A stretch of 64,000 bases of DNA from Microvirga sp. ACRRW (GTDB lineage: Bacteria; Pseudomonadota; Alphaproteobacteria; Rhizobiales; Beijerinckiaceae), in NCBI RefSeq assembly GCF_022346925.1, contig NZ_JAKRNJ010000002.1, forward strand, positions 496,001 to 560,000. The letters are read 5' to 3'. Position numbers and translations under genes: made by a program. Every line of letters starts with the position of its first letter. Position 1 is the first letter of the stretch. This document shows positions 33,162 through 43,553 of this stretch, piece by piece. The notes under the pieces are model-generated. The model made no database searches, had not been told where the DNA came from, and was given only the letters and a program-made list of their open reading frames with translations.

Positions 33162-36128
33162 ATGGATGGATTGGCCGTGCCGGACCAGAACCGCTCCTTC
33201 ATCAGCCGCTTGACCCAGGCTCCGCCCGTTTCCGACCTCAAGAAGGCCAAGGCGCAGCTGGCGGAGTTCCTTGAGCGGCTCCGCGATGAGCCGGAGGTGG
33301 CGGCACTCCTGCGGCATATCGAAGAGGGCCTTTTCCGCGATCTCCTGCTGGCGCTGGCTGATTATTCCCCGTTCCTTTGGCAACTCGTGATGGCCGATCC
33401 GCTTCGCACGGCAAGGCTTGCCCTGGAGGAACCGGAGACGGTTCATGCCTCCATCGTCGCTGATCAGGCTGGCCTGTTCCGTCGCGTTCGAGATGGGGAG
33501 ATGACACGGGACGATGCGGTGGCGGCCTTCCGGCGCAACCGCAATTGCCACGCGCTTCTCGTCGCTCTTGCCGATATCGGCGGACTTTGGGGAACGGAGG
33601 AGGTCACTAAGGCCCTGTCGGGCTTTGCCGATGCCTCCGTATGCGGTGGCTTGAACTTGATCCTGACGGAAACAGCGGACCTTGGGCGCATCACCTTGCA
33701 GAACCCGGATGATCCGGGCGCAGGCTCGGGTGTCACCGTGCTCGCTTTGGGCAAACACGGGGCAGGGGAGCTCAACTATTCCAGCGATATCGACCTTGTC
33801 GTGTTCTTCGATCCCGAAACCTCTGCGCTCAAGGAAGGCGCCGAGGCGACGACCATCTATACCCGCATCGCTCAGCATCTTTCCAAGCTGCTGCAGGAGC
33901 GCACCGCCAATGGCTATGTGCATCGCGTCGATTATCGCCTGCGCCCCGATCCGGGCTCGACGCCCACGGCTATGTCCCTGTCCTCGGCTTATGTCTATTA
34001 TGAGACGCTCGGGCAGAACTGGGAGCGCGCAGCCTTCATCAAGGCGCGGCCCGTCGCGGGCGATTTGACGCTCGGCGAAAATTTCCTCAAGGAGCTGCGC
34101 CCCTTCATCTGGCGCAAGTATTTCGACTTCGCCTCCATTGCCGACGTGCATGCCATGAAGCGGCAGATCCATGCGGTGCGTGGGCATGACCAGATCGCGG
34201 TGGCGGGGCATGACATCAAACTAGGTCGCGGCGGCATCCGCGAGATCGAGTTTTTCGTGCAGACGCAGCAGCTGGTGTTCGGCGGCAGGCGCCCCGCGCT
34301 TCGCGGGCGGCGCACCCTCGACATGCTGGTTGAACTGCACAACGAAGGCTGGATTACTGCGCAGGCGCGGGATGAACTGTCCCATGCCTATCGTTTCCTG
34401 CGCACCATCGAGCACCGGCTGCAGATGGTGGCGGATGAGCAGACGCAGAGACTGCCCTCGGATGAGGAGGAATTGAAGCGCTTCGCCAAGTTCTGCGGCT
34501 ATCCCAATCTCAAGGCCTTCTCGAAGGCGCTCACCGATCAGGCCAAGATCGTGCAGGGCCATTATGCGCTTCTCTTCGAAGAGGGGCCTGAGCTTGCCTC
34601 CGATGCGGGAAGCCTTGTGTTCACCGGCACTAGCGATGATCCGGAAACTCTCGCCACGCTTCAACGCATGGGCTTCCGTGAGCCGGAGAAAGCGGCTGAG
34701 ACGGTGCGGGGCTGGCACTTCGGACGACGCGCGGCGATCACAAGCCAGCGTGCGCGCGAGGTGCTGACAGAGCTGACGCCAGCCCTGCTATCCGCCCTTG
34801 GCGGCACCGCCGATCCCGATAGTGCGCTCGCCGCTCTCGACAGTGCCTTTGGCCGCATGCCTGCCGCCGTCGAGCTCCTCACCATCCTGCAATCCCATGA
34901 AAGACTGCGGCTGCGTTTCGCCGATCTTCTCGGCACCGCGCCGCGTCTCGCCAATACGGTGGCGCAGTCTCCCCATGTGCTCGATGTGCTGATCGATCCC
35001 GCCTTCGGCATTCCGCATGTCGATGAAGCGGCCATCGAGGAGCAGGTCAGGCAGATCATCGGCGCGCCTGGGAATTACGAAGACTTCCTCGACCGCGCTC
35101 GCGACGCCGCCCGGCAGATGCGCTTCATCACCGGCGCGCGGCTGCTCTCCGACATTATCTCTCCCTCCCAGGCGGGCGAAGCCTATGCGGCCATCGCCAC
35201 CGCCATTATCCGCGCGTCTTTCGAGCGCGTCCGCGCGGAGTTCGAGGTTGAACATGGCACCGTTCCCGGAGCCCAGGTTGCCATTCTGGGACTCGGCCGC
35301 CTTGGCACGAAAGAGCTGACTGCGGGCTCCGATCTCGATCTCGTCGTGATCTATGATTTCGATGAGGAGCGGCGGGAGAGCACAGGCCCGCGCCCGCTCG
35401 ATGCCGTCGTCTATCACACGCGCCTGACACAGCGCCTCGTCGCGGCTCTGACCGTGCCGACGAGACGAGGGCTTCTTTATGAATTGGACCTTCGCCTGCG
35501 CCCTCAAGGTGGCAAGGGGCCTGTCGCTTCGCAATTCAAAGGTTTCGTCGCCTACCAGCAGAGCGAGGCCGAGTTGTGGGAGCATATGGCGCTCACGCGA
35601 TCCCGCATCCTGGTCGCAGATCCAGGCTTCGCGGACCGAGTAGGAGAGGCCATCAATCATATCGTGAGCGCCAAGCGCGATCCCAAACACGTGATCTCAG
35701 AAGTGCGCGTGATGCGCGAGCTGATCGCTCAGGAGAAGGGCGACGACAAGCCTTGGGATCTCAAGCTCGCGAAAGGCGGATTGACCGATCTCGACTTCAT
35801 CGCGCAGGCGCTGGTTCTCGCGCATTCGTCCAAGCATCCTGCCCTCATGGGCTTGCCGCCCGAGGGGACTTTTCAGGAGGCCTGCAAGGCTGGTCTGATT
35901 TCGGATGAAGATGCGCGAGAGTTGATCGAGGCTCATCGGCAGTTCAGCGCGATCTTCCAGTGGCAGCGCTTGGCGATAGAGGGAGAGTTCGATCCTGATC
36001 ATGTGCCGCCTGCCATCTTCAAGCGGCTCGCCACCATTGCCGGGTTGCCAGATGCCAAGGTGCTGCTGACGCATCTCAATGCGACGCGCCAGCATGTGCG
36101 GGAGATTTATGAGCGCGTGCTGCGCTGA
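33162..36128 (+). CDS. glnE: bifunctional glutamine synthetase adenylyltransferase/deadenylylase
   Basis: A 988-residue enzyme that adds and removes AMP on glutamine synthetase in response to PII and glutamine. Two nucleotidyltransferase halves are visible, each with the G-x-LG-x-SD-x-DL signature: ALGKHGAGELNYSSDIDLVV near residue 200 (deadenylylase half) and LGLGRLGTKELTAGSDLDLV near 710 (adenylyl transferase half). Length is normal for the family. Start at ATG 33162, 80 bp after the kinase gene. Confidence 0.95.
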   Translation: MDGLAVPDQNRSFISRLTQAPPVSDLKKAKAQLAEFLERLRDEPEVAALLRHIEEGLFRDLLLALADYSPFLWQLVMADPLRTARLALEEPETVHASIVADQAGLFRRVRDGEMTRDDAVAAFRRNRNCHALLVALADIGGLWGTEEVTKALSGFADASVCGGLNLILTETADLGRITLQNPDDPGAGSGVTVLALGKHGAGELNYSSDIDLVVFFDPETSALKEGAEATTIYTRIAQHLSKLLQERTANGYVHRVDYRLRPDPGSTPTAMSLSSAYVYYETLGQNWERAAFIKARPVAGDLTLGENFLKELRPFIWRKYFDFASIADVHAMKRQIHAVRGHDQIAVAGHDIKLGRGGIREIEFFVQTQQLVFGGRRPALRGRRTLDMLVELHNEGWITAQARDELSHAYRFLRTIEHRLQMVADEQTQRLPSDEEELKRFAKFCGYPNLKAFSKALTDQAKIVQGHYALLFEEGPELASDAGSLVFTGTSDDPETLATLQRMGFREPEKAAETVRGWHFGRRAAITSQRAREVLTELTPALLSALGGTADPDSALAALDSAFGRMPAAVELLTILQSHERLRLRFADLLGTAPRLANTVAQSPHVLDVLIDPAFGIPHVDEAAIEEQVRQIIGAPGNYEDFLDRARDAARQMRFITGARLLSDIISPSQAGEAYAAIATAIIRASFERVRAEFEVEHGTVPGAQVAILGLGRLGTKELTAGSDLDLVVIYDFDEERRESTGPRPLDAVVYHTRLTQRLVAALTVPTRRGLLYELDLRLRPQGGKGPVASQFKGFVAYQQSEAELWEHMALTRSRILVADPGFADRVGEAINHIVSAKRDPKHVISEVRVMRELIAQEKGDDKPWDLKLAKGGLTDLDFIAQALVLAHSSKHPALMGLPPEGTFQEACKAGLISDEDARELIEAHRQFSAIFQWQRLAIEGEFDPDHVPPAIFKRLATIAGLPDAKVLLTHLNATRQHVREIYERVLR

Positions 36129-36143
36129 GCGAAGCCCGAAGGT

Positions 36144-38471
36144 TTATGCGGCGGCGTCGGCCAGGGCAATGTCGGCGTTCGTGGCTTCCGTCATCGGCAA
36201 GTGGACGAGCACGATGGTGCCGACGCCTTCCTGGCTCTTGATGCGCAAGGAGCCGCCATGGAGTTCCGCGAGCGAGCGGGCAATGGCGAGGCCCAAGCCC
36301 GAGCCCTTGTAGCTCTTCGAGAACTCGGTTTCGACCTGTTCGAAGGGCTGGCCGAGCTTGTGCAGGGCACTGTCCGGAATGCCGATGCCGTTGTCTTCGA
36401 CATAGATGTTGACCGCGCCGCCCGCGAGACGGGTACGCACCGTGATGCAGCCGCCGTCGCTCGTGAACTTCGTCGCGTTCTGAAGCAGGTTGACGAGGAT
36501 CTGGTGAAGCGCGCGCTCGTCGGCAGCTACCACGATATCTTCCGGCGTCACGTCGACGGTGACGGAGAGGTTCTTGGCCTTGGTCTGCTCGCTGACGAGC
36601 TTCAACGCGCGCTGGATCGAGCCATGAACTTCGAGAGGCTGCTTCTTGAGCGTCGTGCGGCCAGCCTCGATGCGCGACATGTCGAGAATGTCGTTGATCA
36701 CCGACAGGAGATATTCGCCGCTGGAGCGGATATCCGTGCAGTATTCCTCGTACTTGTCCGAGCCGAGATTGCCGAAGATGCCGCTCTGCATCACTTCCGC
36801 AAAGCCGATGATGGCGTTGAGCGGCGTGCGCAGCTCGTGACTCATGTTGGCCAGGAACTCCGACTTGGCGCGGTTGGCGCTCTCGGCCTGGGCTTTCTGG
36901 TCGAGGTAACGCTCGGCGAGGTCCGCAAGCTGATGCGTCTGCGCTTCGAGCTTCTGGCGCGACTGCTTGAGGTCAAGGACGGTGGCGATGAGTTCTTTCT
37001 CGGATTCGACGAGACGGTGCTCATGGCGCTTGAGGGCAGTAATGTCTGTACCCACCGACACGTAGCCGCCGTCTTTCGTGCGGCGCTCGTTGATCTGCAG
37101 CCAGCGGCCATCCTGGAGACGGGCCTCGAAGGTGCGGGCGCCCACATCCTGCTGCTCACGGCGCAGGAACTGGTGCTGCACTTCCGGCGGGCGGCCAAGC
37201 GCCATCACTTCCGCATAGGACTTGCCCTGCAGGTTGGCGTCTGCCGGAAGCTCGTGAAGCTTCTGGAACTTCGAATTGCACAGCACGAGGTGGTTGTTGG
37301 CATCCCAGAGCACGAAGGCCTCGGAGATCGCCTCGATAGCGTCATGCAGGCGCGCGTCGGCGCGGGCGGTCTTTTCTTCCAGGCCGCGCTGCTCGGTAAC
37401 GTCCACGGCGATGCCGACGAGGTGGCTTGCCGCGTCGTCCGGATCGTTCATCAGCTCGGCGCGGGCGCGCAGCCATACCCAGTCGCCGCTCACGCTGCGA
37501 ATGCGGAACTCGTAATCGACGAGGGAGGTGGTGGCGGAGGCCAGCTGTTCGGCGAGCGTATAGAGATCCTGATCCTCGGGATGGATCATGGTGTTCACTT
37601 CGCCGAACGAGAGGAACTCATCCTGCCGCTCGTAGCCGAGCAGCTCGTACATGGAGTCGGACCAGTAAATGCGCCCGCGTCCGATATCCCAGTCCCACAG
37701 GCCGCAGCGGCCGCGGTTGAGCGCGGAGTCGATACGATCGCGCACCTTCTCGCACACTTCGTCGGCGGCGCGGGCGCGGTTCGCCTGCATTATGTAAGCG
37801 ACGCCGATGCCGAGAAGCACCATGATCGTCGCGCCGAGCAGAGAGGCATGCCCGATGGTGCGCGTCCACCAGCCTGCGAGAACGTGGGGCAGGGGCTGCA
37901 CGATGGCGATCTGACCGGAGGAGGCCGGAAGCGCCCGCACGGTCGCGATGCCTTCGTTGCCGCCGGCCATCTTGATGGTCATCACGCCGGCGCGGTCTGC
38001 AAACAGCGCCAGAGGCTGTGCGTCGCCGAGAACCTCGGCGAGAGTTTGGGGCACGCTGTCCGCAGACGGATGCATGGCCAGCACGACGCCGCTCTGGTCG
38101 ATGAGAAGAAGGCGGCGGCTTTGGTTCAGGGCGCTTGCCGGCATGTCCTTGGCAAGTCCGCTGAGCTGAGCAGCGGCCTGCGCCCGATCTGTGGGAGCGC
38201 GATGATTGCCGAGCTTTGCTGCGGAAAGCGAAGCGATGATGTCGATGTCCTGGATGGCATCGAGCATGGTGTCGCGGCGCCCGTCACGGATCTGAATCCA
38301 TGCACTGCCGGCGAGCGTAATGAGAAAGAGAATAAGAACGGCAGGAACTGCAAGCCGGAGCAGGGATTCATACTGCTCGAGCCGACGATAAGCCGGGTTC
38401 GCGTCTGATCGCGCTACTCCCAGAATCGTACCCGCGCGTGCGGGTACGCATGCGGTCACCGCCCCCGCCAT
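36144..38471 (-). CDS. PAS-domain sensor histidine kinase, PleC/PdhS type
   Basis: A 775-residue membrane kinase: TM1 (41-60), a short periplasmic region, TM2 (208-228), PAS domains at about 250-360 and 375-480, a coiled coil, then the DHp/CA kinase core with His545 in NMSHELRTPLNAIIG. The segment YCTDIRSSGEYLLSVINDIL is characteristic of the PleC/DivJ/PdhS group that controls DivK and polarity in alphaproteobacteria. No receiver domain is present. It is convergent with glnE (15-bp gap). The exact orthologue within the group cannot be named. Confidence 0.88.
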   Translation of the reverse strand: MAGAVTACVPARAGTILGVARSDANPAYRRLEQYESLLRLAVPAVLILFLITLAGSAWIQIRDGRRDTMLDAIQDIDIIASLSAAKLGNHRAPTDRAQAAAQLSGLAKDMPASALNQSRRLLLIDQSGVVLAMHPSADSVPQTLAEVLGDAQPLALFADRAGVMTIKMAGGNEGIATVRALPASSGQIAIVQPLPHVLAGWWTRTIGHASLLGATIMVLLGIGVAYIMQANRARAADEVCEKVRDRIDSALNRGRCGLWDWDIGRGRIYWSDSMYELLGYERQDEFLSFGEVNTMIHPEDQDLYTLAEQLASATTSLVDYEFRIRSVSGDWVWLRARAELMNDPDDAASHLVGIAVDVTEQRGLEEKTARADARLHDAIEAISEAFVLWDANNHLVLCNSKFQKLHELPADANLQGKSYAEVMALGRPPEVQHQFLRREQQDVGARTFEARLQDGRWLQINERRTKDGGYVSVGTDITALKRHEHRLVESEKELIATVLDLKQSRQKLEAQTHQLADLAERYLDQKAQAESANRAKSEFLANMSHELRTPLNAIIGFAEVMQSGIFGNLGSDKYEEYCTDIRSSGEYLLSVINDILDMSRIEAGRTTLKKQPLEVHGSIQRALKLVSEQTKAKNLSVTVDVTPEDIVVAADERALHQILVNLLQNATKFTSDGGCITVRTRLAGGAVNIYVEDNGIGIPDSALHKLGQPFEQVETEFSKSYKGSGLGLAIARSLAELHGGSLRIKSQEGVGTIVLVHLPMTEATNADIALADAAA

Positions 38472-38673
38472 GCGATCTTCCCTTCGGAACCGTTACTGTC
38501 CTTGTATTCGGAAGGACGTGCCGCATCTCTCCGAATCACCAACAATAGAATCACGGGCGAGTGATTTGTCTAGCTATGTGACCACGTAGGTTAATAAAAA
38601 ATTCTCATTACCCTTTTGGGGCTGGGGATATTTCTGGATAACCCAGGCTGCACTTGCCAAATCACTTCGAAGC

Positions 38674-41325
38674 CTAAGCGTCTGCGCTCTCTTCAAGCGA
38701 CCGATTCACAATGTCCCCTACATCACGGGAAAGATTTGGTTTTTGAGCGATGGATTGCAACGCGTGACGCGCATGAGAGCGGCGTGTTGATTCCATCATC
38801 TTCCAACTGCTGAAGGCGGTGAGCAGACGCGACGCGAGTTGGGGGTTTAACTCGTCTGCGCGCAGCACGATGGAGCTAAGGAACGCGTAACCGGCTCCGT
38901 CCTTCCGGTTGAACTGCACCTGATTGAGCATCGCGAAGCTTCCGATCAGGGAGCGCACGCGGTTGGGATTGCTGAGCGAGAAGGCCGGATGCTCCATCAG
39001 CCGCTTCACACGATCGAGAGTCGTATCCTCAGGAATAGCGGCCTGCAGGCCGAACCACTTGTCGAGCACGAGCGGCTCGTTGCGATAGCGTTCCTCGAAG
39101 TCTGCAATGACTTTCTCGCGCACCGCGCCAGGGATTGTCATGAGGACGCTTAAAGCTGCCAGCCGGTCCGTCATATTCGTGGCCGTCTCGAACTGCTCGC
39201 TTGCAAGCCTCTCGCCTCCTTCCGGATCGGCAGCCGTCAGAAGATCGAGTGCTGCATTGCGCAAGGATCTTCTGCCGGCGCTTGCCGCATCGGGGCTATA
39301 GGTCTCTGTCGGCGCAAGCGATTGATAAAAGCCTGTCAGCTGATTGAGGCAGTTTTGGCCGAGATGCCGGCGCATTTCCTTGCGGGCATGGTGGATTGCA
39401 TCCGGGTCTACGTCCCTGCCGATCTCCTGGGCAATGTCGGTTTCGCTGGGAAGCGACAGAACGAGCGCGGCGAAAGCGGGATCGCGCAGCGCATCTGTTT
39501 CCATGAAGGCGCGGAAGGCGGCGGACAGCGAGGCCATCTCCTCGCCGCTCACAGCCACTCCCGTCGAAAGCGCGACAAGCGTCCGCATGGCCACCGTTTG
39601 TGCCGCCTGCCAACGGTTGAACGCGTCCTTGTCGTGCCGGAGCAGCACGATGAGGTCTTCGTTCGACAGGTCGAGGGAAACCTTCACCGGAGCCGAGAAG
39701 CCGCGGAACACTGACGGAACGGGACGGGAGCCCACACCCGTGAAGGTGATGCTGTCTTCAGCCTTGTCGAACAGGAATACGCCACGGGAATTCACCCGCT
39801 CGCATGCGGCCTCTATCGGCTGGCCGTTCTCCGCGACGAGGCCGAGCACGACGGGGATCGCCATTGGTTCCTTCGTTGATTGCCCGGGTGTCGGAGGCGT
39901 CTGCTGCTGGAAGTCAAGCCGGTAGGTCCGGGCGCCTTCATCATAATGGCCGCGCACGCTCACGCGCGGCGTGCCGGATTGGGCGTACCAGCGGGAGAAA
40001 TGGGAGAGGTCCTGCCCGGTCACGTCGGCGAAGGCCTTCAGGAAGTCCTCGACCGTGGCGGCAGTCCCGTCGCAGCGCTCATAATAGAGATCCATGCCGC
40101 GCCGGAAATCCGCATCGCCGATGATCGTCTTGAGCATTCGCACGATCTCCGCGCCTTTCTCATAGACGGTCGCGGTGTAGAAGTTATTGATCTCGCGATA
40201 CTGGGTCGGGCGCACCGGATGGGAGAGGGGGCTTGCGTCCTCCAGGAACTGCCGCGCCTGCAAGGTCTTTACCTCAGCGATGCGATGAACCGGGCGGGAG
40301 CGCTCGTCTGACGAGAATTCCTGGTCGCGGAAAACCGTCAGCCCTTCCTTCAGGCAGAGCTGGAACCAGTCACGGCAGGTCACGCGGTTGCCGGACCAGT
40401 TGTGGAAATACTCATGCGCGATGATCGCTTCGATATTCGCGTAATCCACGTCCGTGGCCGTCTCGGGAGAAGCCAGCACGTATTTGTCGTTGAAGATGTT
40501 GAGGCCCTTGTTCTCCATCGCGCCCATGTTGAAGTCGGAGACGGCGACGATGTTGAACACATCGAGGTCGTATTCACGGCCGCAGACCTTCTCGTCCCAG
40601 AGCATCGAGCGTTCGAGTGCATCGAGTGCATAATCCGCGCGCCCCTCCTTGCCGGGCTCCACATAGATGGCGATCTCCACCTCGCGCCCGTTCATGGTGG
40701 TGAAGGGCTTGGAGACCTTGCCCAAGCGTCCGCCGACGAGGGCGAAGAGATAGGACGGCTTCGGGAAGGGATCGTGCCACACGGCGTAGTGACGGCCCGT
40801 GCCTTCGATGCCGCCGCTTTCGACGGGGTTGCCGTTGCCGAGCAGAACAGGCGCCTCTTCTTCATCGGCTTCGATGCGCGTGGTGTAAACGGCCAGAACG
40901 TCGGGGCGGTCGAGAAAGTAAGTGATGCGCCTGAAGCCCTCGGCCTCGCATTGCGTGCAATAGTTCCCACTGGACCGGTAAAGGCCCATGAGCTTGGTGT
41001 TCGCCGTCGGGTTGATCTCGGTTTCGATGGTGAGCTGGAACGGGTGCTGAGGCGGCTGGGAAATCACGAGGGATTGAGGAGACGCCTCATACTCTCCAGC
41101 CTCCAGCTCGCGCCCATCGAGAGCAAGGGCCTTCAGGTTCAGCTCGTCTCCGTCCAACACCAGGGGAACATCCGAGCGTCCGGCTGGGTTGGGGCGCATG
41201 GAGAGCAGCGCCGTCACCTTCGTGGCCGTGGGATGGAGCCTGACATCCAGCTCGACCCTATCGATCAGGAAATCGCTGGGCCGGTAATCCTCAAGCCGGA
41301 CGATAGGGTCGACATCGGTGCGCAT
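38674..41325 (-). CDS. pepN: aminopeptidase N
   Basis: An 883-residue M1-family zinc aminopeptidase that trims N-terminal residues from peptides in the cytoplasm. Exopeptidase motif GAMEN in FNMGAMENKGLN, the zinc site HEYFHNWSGN with the downstream Glu in LKEGLTVFRDQEF, and the family's N-terminal LxLDGxxL strand are visible. The ATG at 41325 with AAGAGAG upstream is preferred over the in-frame TTG at 41331. The 202 bp between this gene and the PAS kinase show no gene. Confidence 0.95.
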   Translation of the reverse strand: MRTDVDPIVRLEDYRPSDFLIDRVELDVRLHPTATKVTALLSMRPNPAGRSDVPLVLDGDELNLKALALDGRELEAGEYEASPQSLVISQPPQHPFQLTIETEINPTANTKLMGLYRSSGNYCTQCEAEGFRRITYFLDRPDVLAVYTTRIEADEEEAPVLLGNGNPVESGGIEGTGRHYAVWHDPFPKPSYLFALVGGRLGKVSKPFTTMNGREVEIAIYVEPGKEGRADYALDALERSMLWDEKVCGREYDLDVFNIVAVSDFNMGAMENKGLNIFNDKYVLASPETATDVDYANIEAIIAHEYFHNWSGNRVTCRDWFQLCLKEGLTVFRDQEFSSDERSRPVHRIAEVKTLQARQFLEDASPLSHPVRPTQYREINNFYTATVYEKGAEIVRMLKTIIGDADFRRGMDLYYERCDGTAATVEDFLKAFADVTGQDLSHFSRWYAQSGTPRVSVRGHYDEGARTYRLDFQQQTPPTPGQSTKEPMAIPVVLGLVAENGQPIEAACERVNSRGVFLFDKAEDSITFTGVGSRPVPSVFRGFSAPVKVSLDLSNEDLIVLLRHDKDAFNRWQAAQTVAMRTLVALSTGVAVSGEEMASLSAAFRAFMETDALRDPAFAALVLSLPSETDIAQEIGRDVDPDAIHHARKEMRRHLGQNCLNQLTGFYQSLAPTETYSPDAASAGRRSLRNAALDLLTAADPEGGERLASEQFETATNMTDRLAALSVLMTIPGAVREKVIADFEERYRNEPLVLDKWFGLQAAIPEDTTLDRVKRLMEHPAFSLSNPNRVRSLIGSFAMLNQVQFNRKDGAGYAFLSSIVLRADELNPQLASRLLTAFSSWKMMESTRRSHARHALQSIAQKPNLSRDVGDIVNRSLEESADA

Positions 41326-41525
41326 CGGCAACTCTCTTGTGAAACTGGATTGCGTTGAAGCTTAAGGGTTTGGCGGCAGGTGACAAGAATGTCTGAATCG
41401 ACAAGCGCTAAAAGTCACGCCCACTTCGACAATTCCAAGGCTTTTTGCAGAGGGATAAAGCATTACCCTTGATCTCGCCGCCTAATGCTCCATCAGGATA
41501 AGCCAAGCTTATAAGGAGATTGGCT

Positions 41526-41966
41526 ATGGAATACCTCCACACGATGATCCGGGTCTCGAACCTGGAGCAGTCCCTTGATTTCTTCTGCAACAAGTTCGGC
41601 CTGGTCGAAGTCCGCCGCATCGACAACGAGAAGGGCCGCTTCACCCTCGTGTTCCTGGCAGCTCCCGGCGACGTGGAGAAGGCGAAGGACACCAAGGCCC
41701 CGCTTCTGGAGCTGACCCATAACTGGGATGAGAGCGAATATGCCGGCGGCCGGAATTTCGGCCATCTCGCCTATCGGGTCGACGATATCTACGAGACCTG
41801 CCAAAAGCTGATGGATGCGGGCATCACCATCAACCGTCCGCCTCGGGACGGCTACATGGCCTTCATCAAGACCCCCGACAACATCTCCATCGAGTTGCTG
41901 CAGCGCGGCGAGCCCAAGCCCGCGCAGGAGCCCTGGGCCTCGATGCCGAACACGGGCACCTGGTAA
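41526..41966 (+). CDS. gloA: lactoylglutathione lyase (glyoxalase I)
   Basis: A 146-residue glyoxalase converting the methylglyoxal-glutathione hemithioacetal to lactoylglutathione. Metal ligands are visible as the His in YLHTMIRV, Glu in LLELTHNW, His in FGHLAYRV and Glu in SIELLQ. AAGGAG 8-13 nt before ATG 41526 sets the start. The length matches the bacterial Ni/Co-type enzyme. Confidence 0.93.
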   Translation: MEYLHTMIRVSNLEQSLDFFCNKFGLVEVRRIDNEKGRFTLVFLAAPGDVEKAKDTKAPLLELTHNWDESEYAGGRNFGHLAYRVDDIYETCQKLMDAGITINRPPRDGYMAFIKTPDNISIELLQRGEPKPAQEPWASMPNTGTW

Positions 41967-42010
41967 GTCAAGGTATTCACAGAAAGTATCCTTGGCGAAA
42001 AGCTCTTGCT

Positions 42011-42058
42011 CCGCCATTCTTCCCGGCCCACCATGACAGGCCGGGAAGAACCCGGCGG
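42011..42058 (+). promoter_or_regulatory. hairpin overlapping the xdhA ribosome-binding site
   Basis: A perfect 12-bp stem (42017-42028 with 42039-42050, 10-nt loop) extended by CCGCC 42011-42015 pairing with GGCGG 42054-42058. The outer pairs include two bases of the GGAGG (42057-42061) that serves the TTG start at 42068. It may hide the ribosome-binding site, or act as a terminator-like structure for gloA, though no T-run follows. Confidence 0.55.
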
Positions 42059-42067
42059 AGGATCATC

Positions 42068-43549
42068 TTGGCAAGAGACGCAATCCGTTTCTGGCGGAAT
42101 GGGCAGCCCATCGAGGTTTCCGGCTTTCACCCGCGGACCACCCTTCTGGACTATTTGAGACTTCAGGAGCGTCGGGTCGGAACCAAGGAAGGCTGCGCCG
42201 AGGGCGATTGCGGAGCCTGCACGGTGGCGATCGGCCGCGTCCGGGATGGGCGCGTCCATTACGAGCCCGTCAATGCCTGCATCCTGCTTCTCGGCCAGGT
42301 GGACGGTACAGAGGTCGTGACTGTCGAGGATCTCGCGCAAGGCGGTGAGCTGCATCCGGTCCAGTCCGCCATGGTTGCGCATCACGGATCGCAATGCGGC
42401 TTCTGCACCCCCGGCATCGTGATGAGCCTATTCACGCTCTATCAGGAGGCCGAGCGGCCCTTGAGCCGCGAGCATATCAACGATGCTCTTGCCGGAAATC
42501 TCTGTCGCTGCACGGGCTATCGGCCCATCGTCGACGCGGCTCTTGAGGCCTGTTCCGGCGCTCCTCAGGATGCGTTCGCAAAAGCAAGCGAGACAACGGC
42601 GCGGGGCCTTGCCGGGATGGCTGATGGCCATGATCTTTTCATCGGAAATGAGACACGCTTCTTCGCCGCTCCCGCAAGCGAAGCTTCGCTCGCCGCGCTC
42701 TATGCGCAGCATTCGGATGCCACCCTGGTGGCGGGCTGCACGGATGTGGGCCTCTGGGTTACCAAGGGCATGGCCGAGCTCGACAAGGTCATCTGGCTCG
42801 GACGCGTTGCAAGCCTCGACCGGATCGAAAATGAGGCCGACACCCTGACCATCGGCGCGATGGTTACTCACGCGCAGGCCTTCGCGGGTTTGCAGAATAT
42901 TGACCCCGACCTTGGCGAACTGATGCGCCGTTTCGGTTCGGCCCAGGTGCGGGCGTCCGGAACCGTGGGCGGCAACATCGCCAACGGCTCGCCCATCGGC
43001 GATCTCGCGCCCGCGCTCATCGCGCTGGGCTCCACGCTTGAGCTGCGTCAGGGCGAGACCACGCGCGCCATCCCCCTTGAGAACTTCTTCATCGCCTATC
43101 GCAAGCAGGATCGTCTGCCCGGCGAGTTCGTGCGCCGTGTCACGGTGCCGAAGATCAAAGGCAATGAAGTGTTTCGCGCCTATAAGGTCTCGAAACGTTT
43201 CGATGAAGATATTTCCGCTGTGCTGGGTGTGTTCAAGCTCACGCTCGATGGCCGCCGTATCACTCAAGCGCGCATCGCCTTCGGCGGCATGGCAGGCATT
43301 CCGAAGCGCGCGGTGGAGACGGAAGCCGCGCTCGCCGGCATCTTCCTCGACGAGCCGTCTTCCTGGGGCGATGCCCTGGCTGCTATCGCCCGCGATTACC
43401 AACCGCTCGACGATCATCGCGCATCCGCCGCCTACCGCGCGACCGTCGCTCGCAACCTTGTGTTCAAGGCCTTGAGCGAAGCGGCCTCCGGCGCAACGCG
43501 CGCAACGCGGATCATCGGCCTGCGTGAACCGCTGGAAGCGGCGGAGTAG
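42068..43549 (+). CDS. xdhA: xanthine dehydrogenase small subunit (2Fe-2S/FAD)
   Basis: A 493-residue electron-transfer subunit oxidising hypoxanthine/xanthine to urate with XdhB. Two 2Fe-2S clusters: plant-type CAEGDCGAC in the first 60 residues and CGFCTPG with NLCRCTGYR near 115-155. The FAD domain includes GTVGGNIANGSPIGD. The start is TTG with GGAGG 6 nt before. First gene of xdhABC-guanine deaminase. Confidence 0.94.
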   Translation: MARDAIRFWRNGQPIEVSGFHPRTTLLDYLRLQERRVGTKEGCAEGDCGACTVAIGRVRDGRVHYEPVNACILLLGQVDGTEVVTVEDLAQGGELHPVQSAMVAHHGSQCGFCTPGIVMSLFTLYQEAERPLSREHINDALAGNLCRCTGYRPIVDAALEACSGAPQDAFAKASETTARGLAGMADGHDLFIGNETRFFAAPASEASLAALYAQHSDATLVAGCTDVGLWVTKGMAELDKVIWLGRVASLDRIENEADTLTIGAMVTHAQAFAGLQNIDPDLGELMRRFGSAQVRASGTVGGNIANGSPIGDLAPALIALGSTLELRQGETTRAIPLENFFIAYRKQDRLPGEFVRRVTVPKIKGNEVFRAYKVSKRFDEDISAVLGVFKLTLDGRRITQARIAFGGMAGIPKRAVETEAALAGIFLDEPSSWGDALAAIARDYQPLDDHRASAAYRATVARNLVFKALSEAASGATRATRIIGLREPLEAAE

Positions 43550-43553
43550 GGCC

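Noticed and set aside
36201..38408. 735-codon open frame antisense to the PAS kinase gene
   Set aside because: It mirrors the kinase gene in the complementary frame, as often happens in high-GC DNA. Its protein has no motif, and the kinase on the other strand has a full set.
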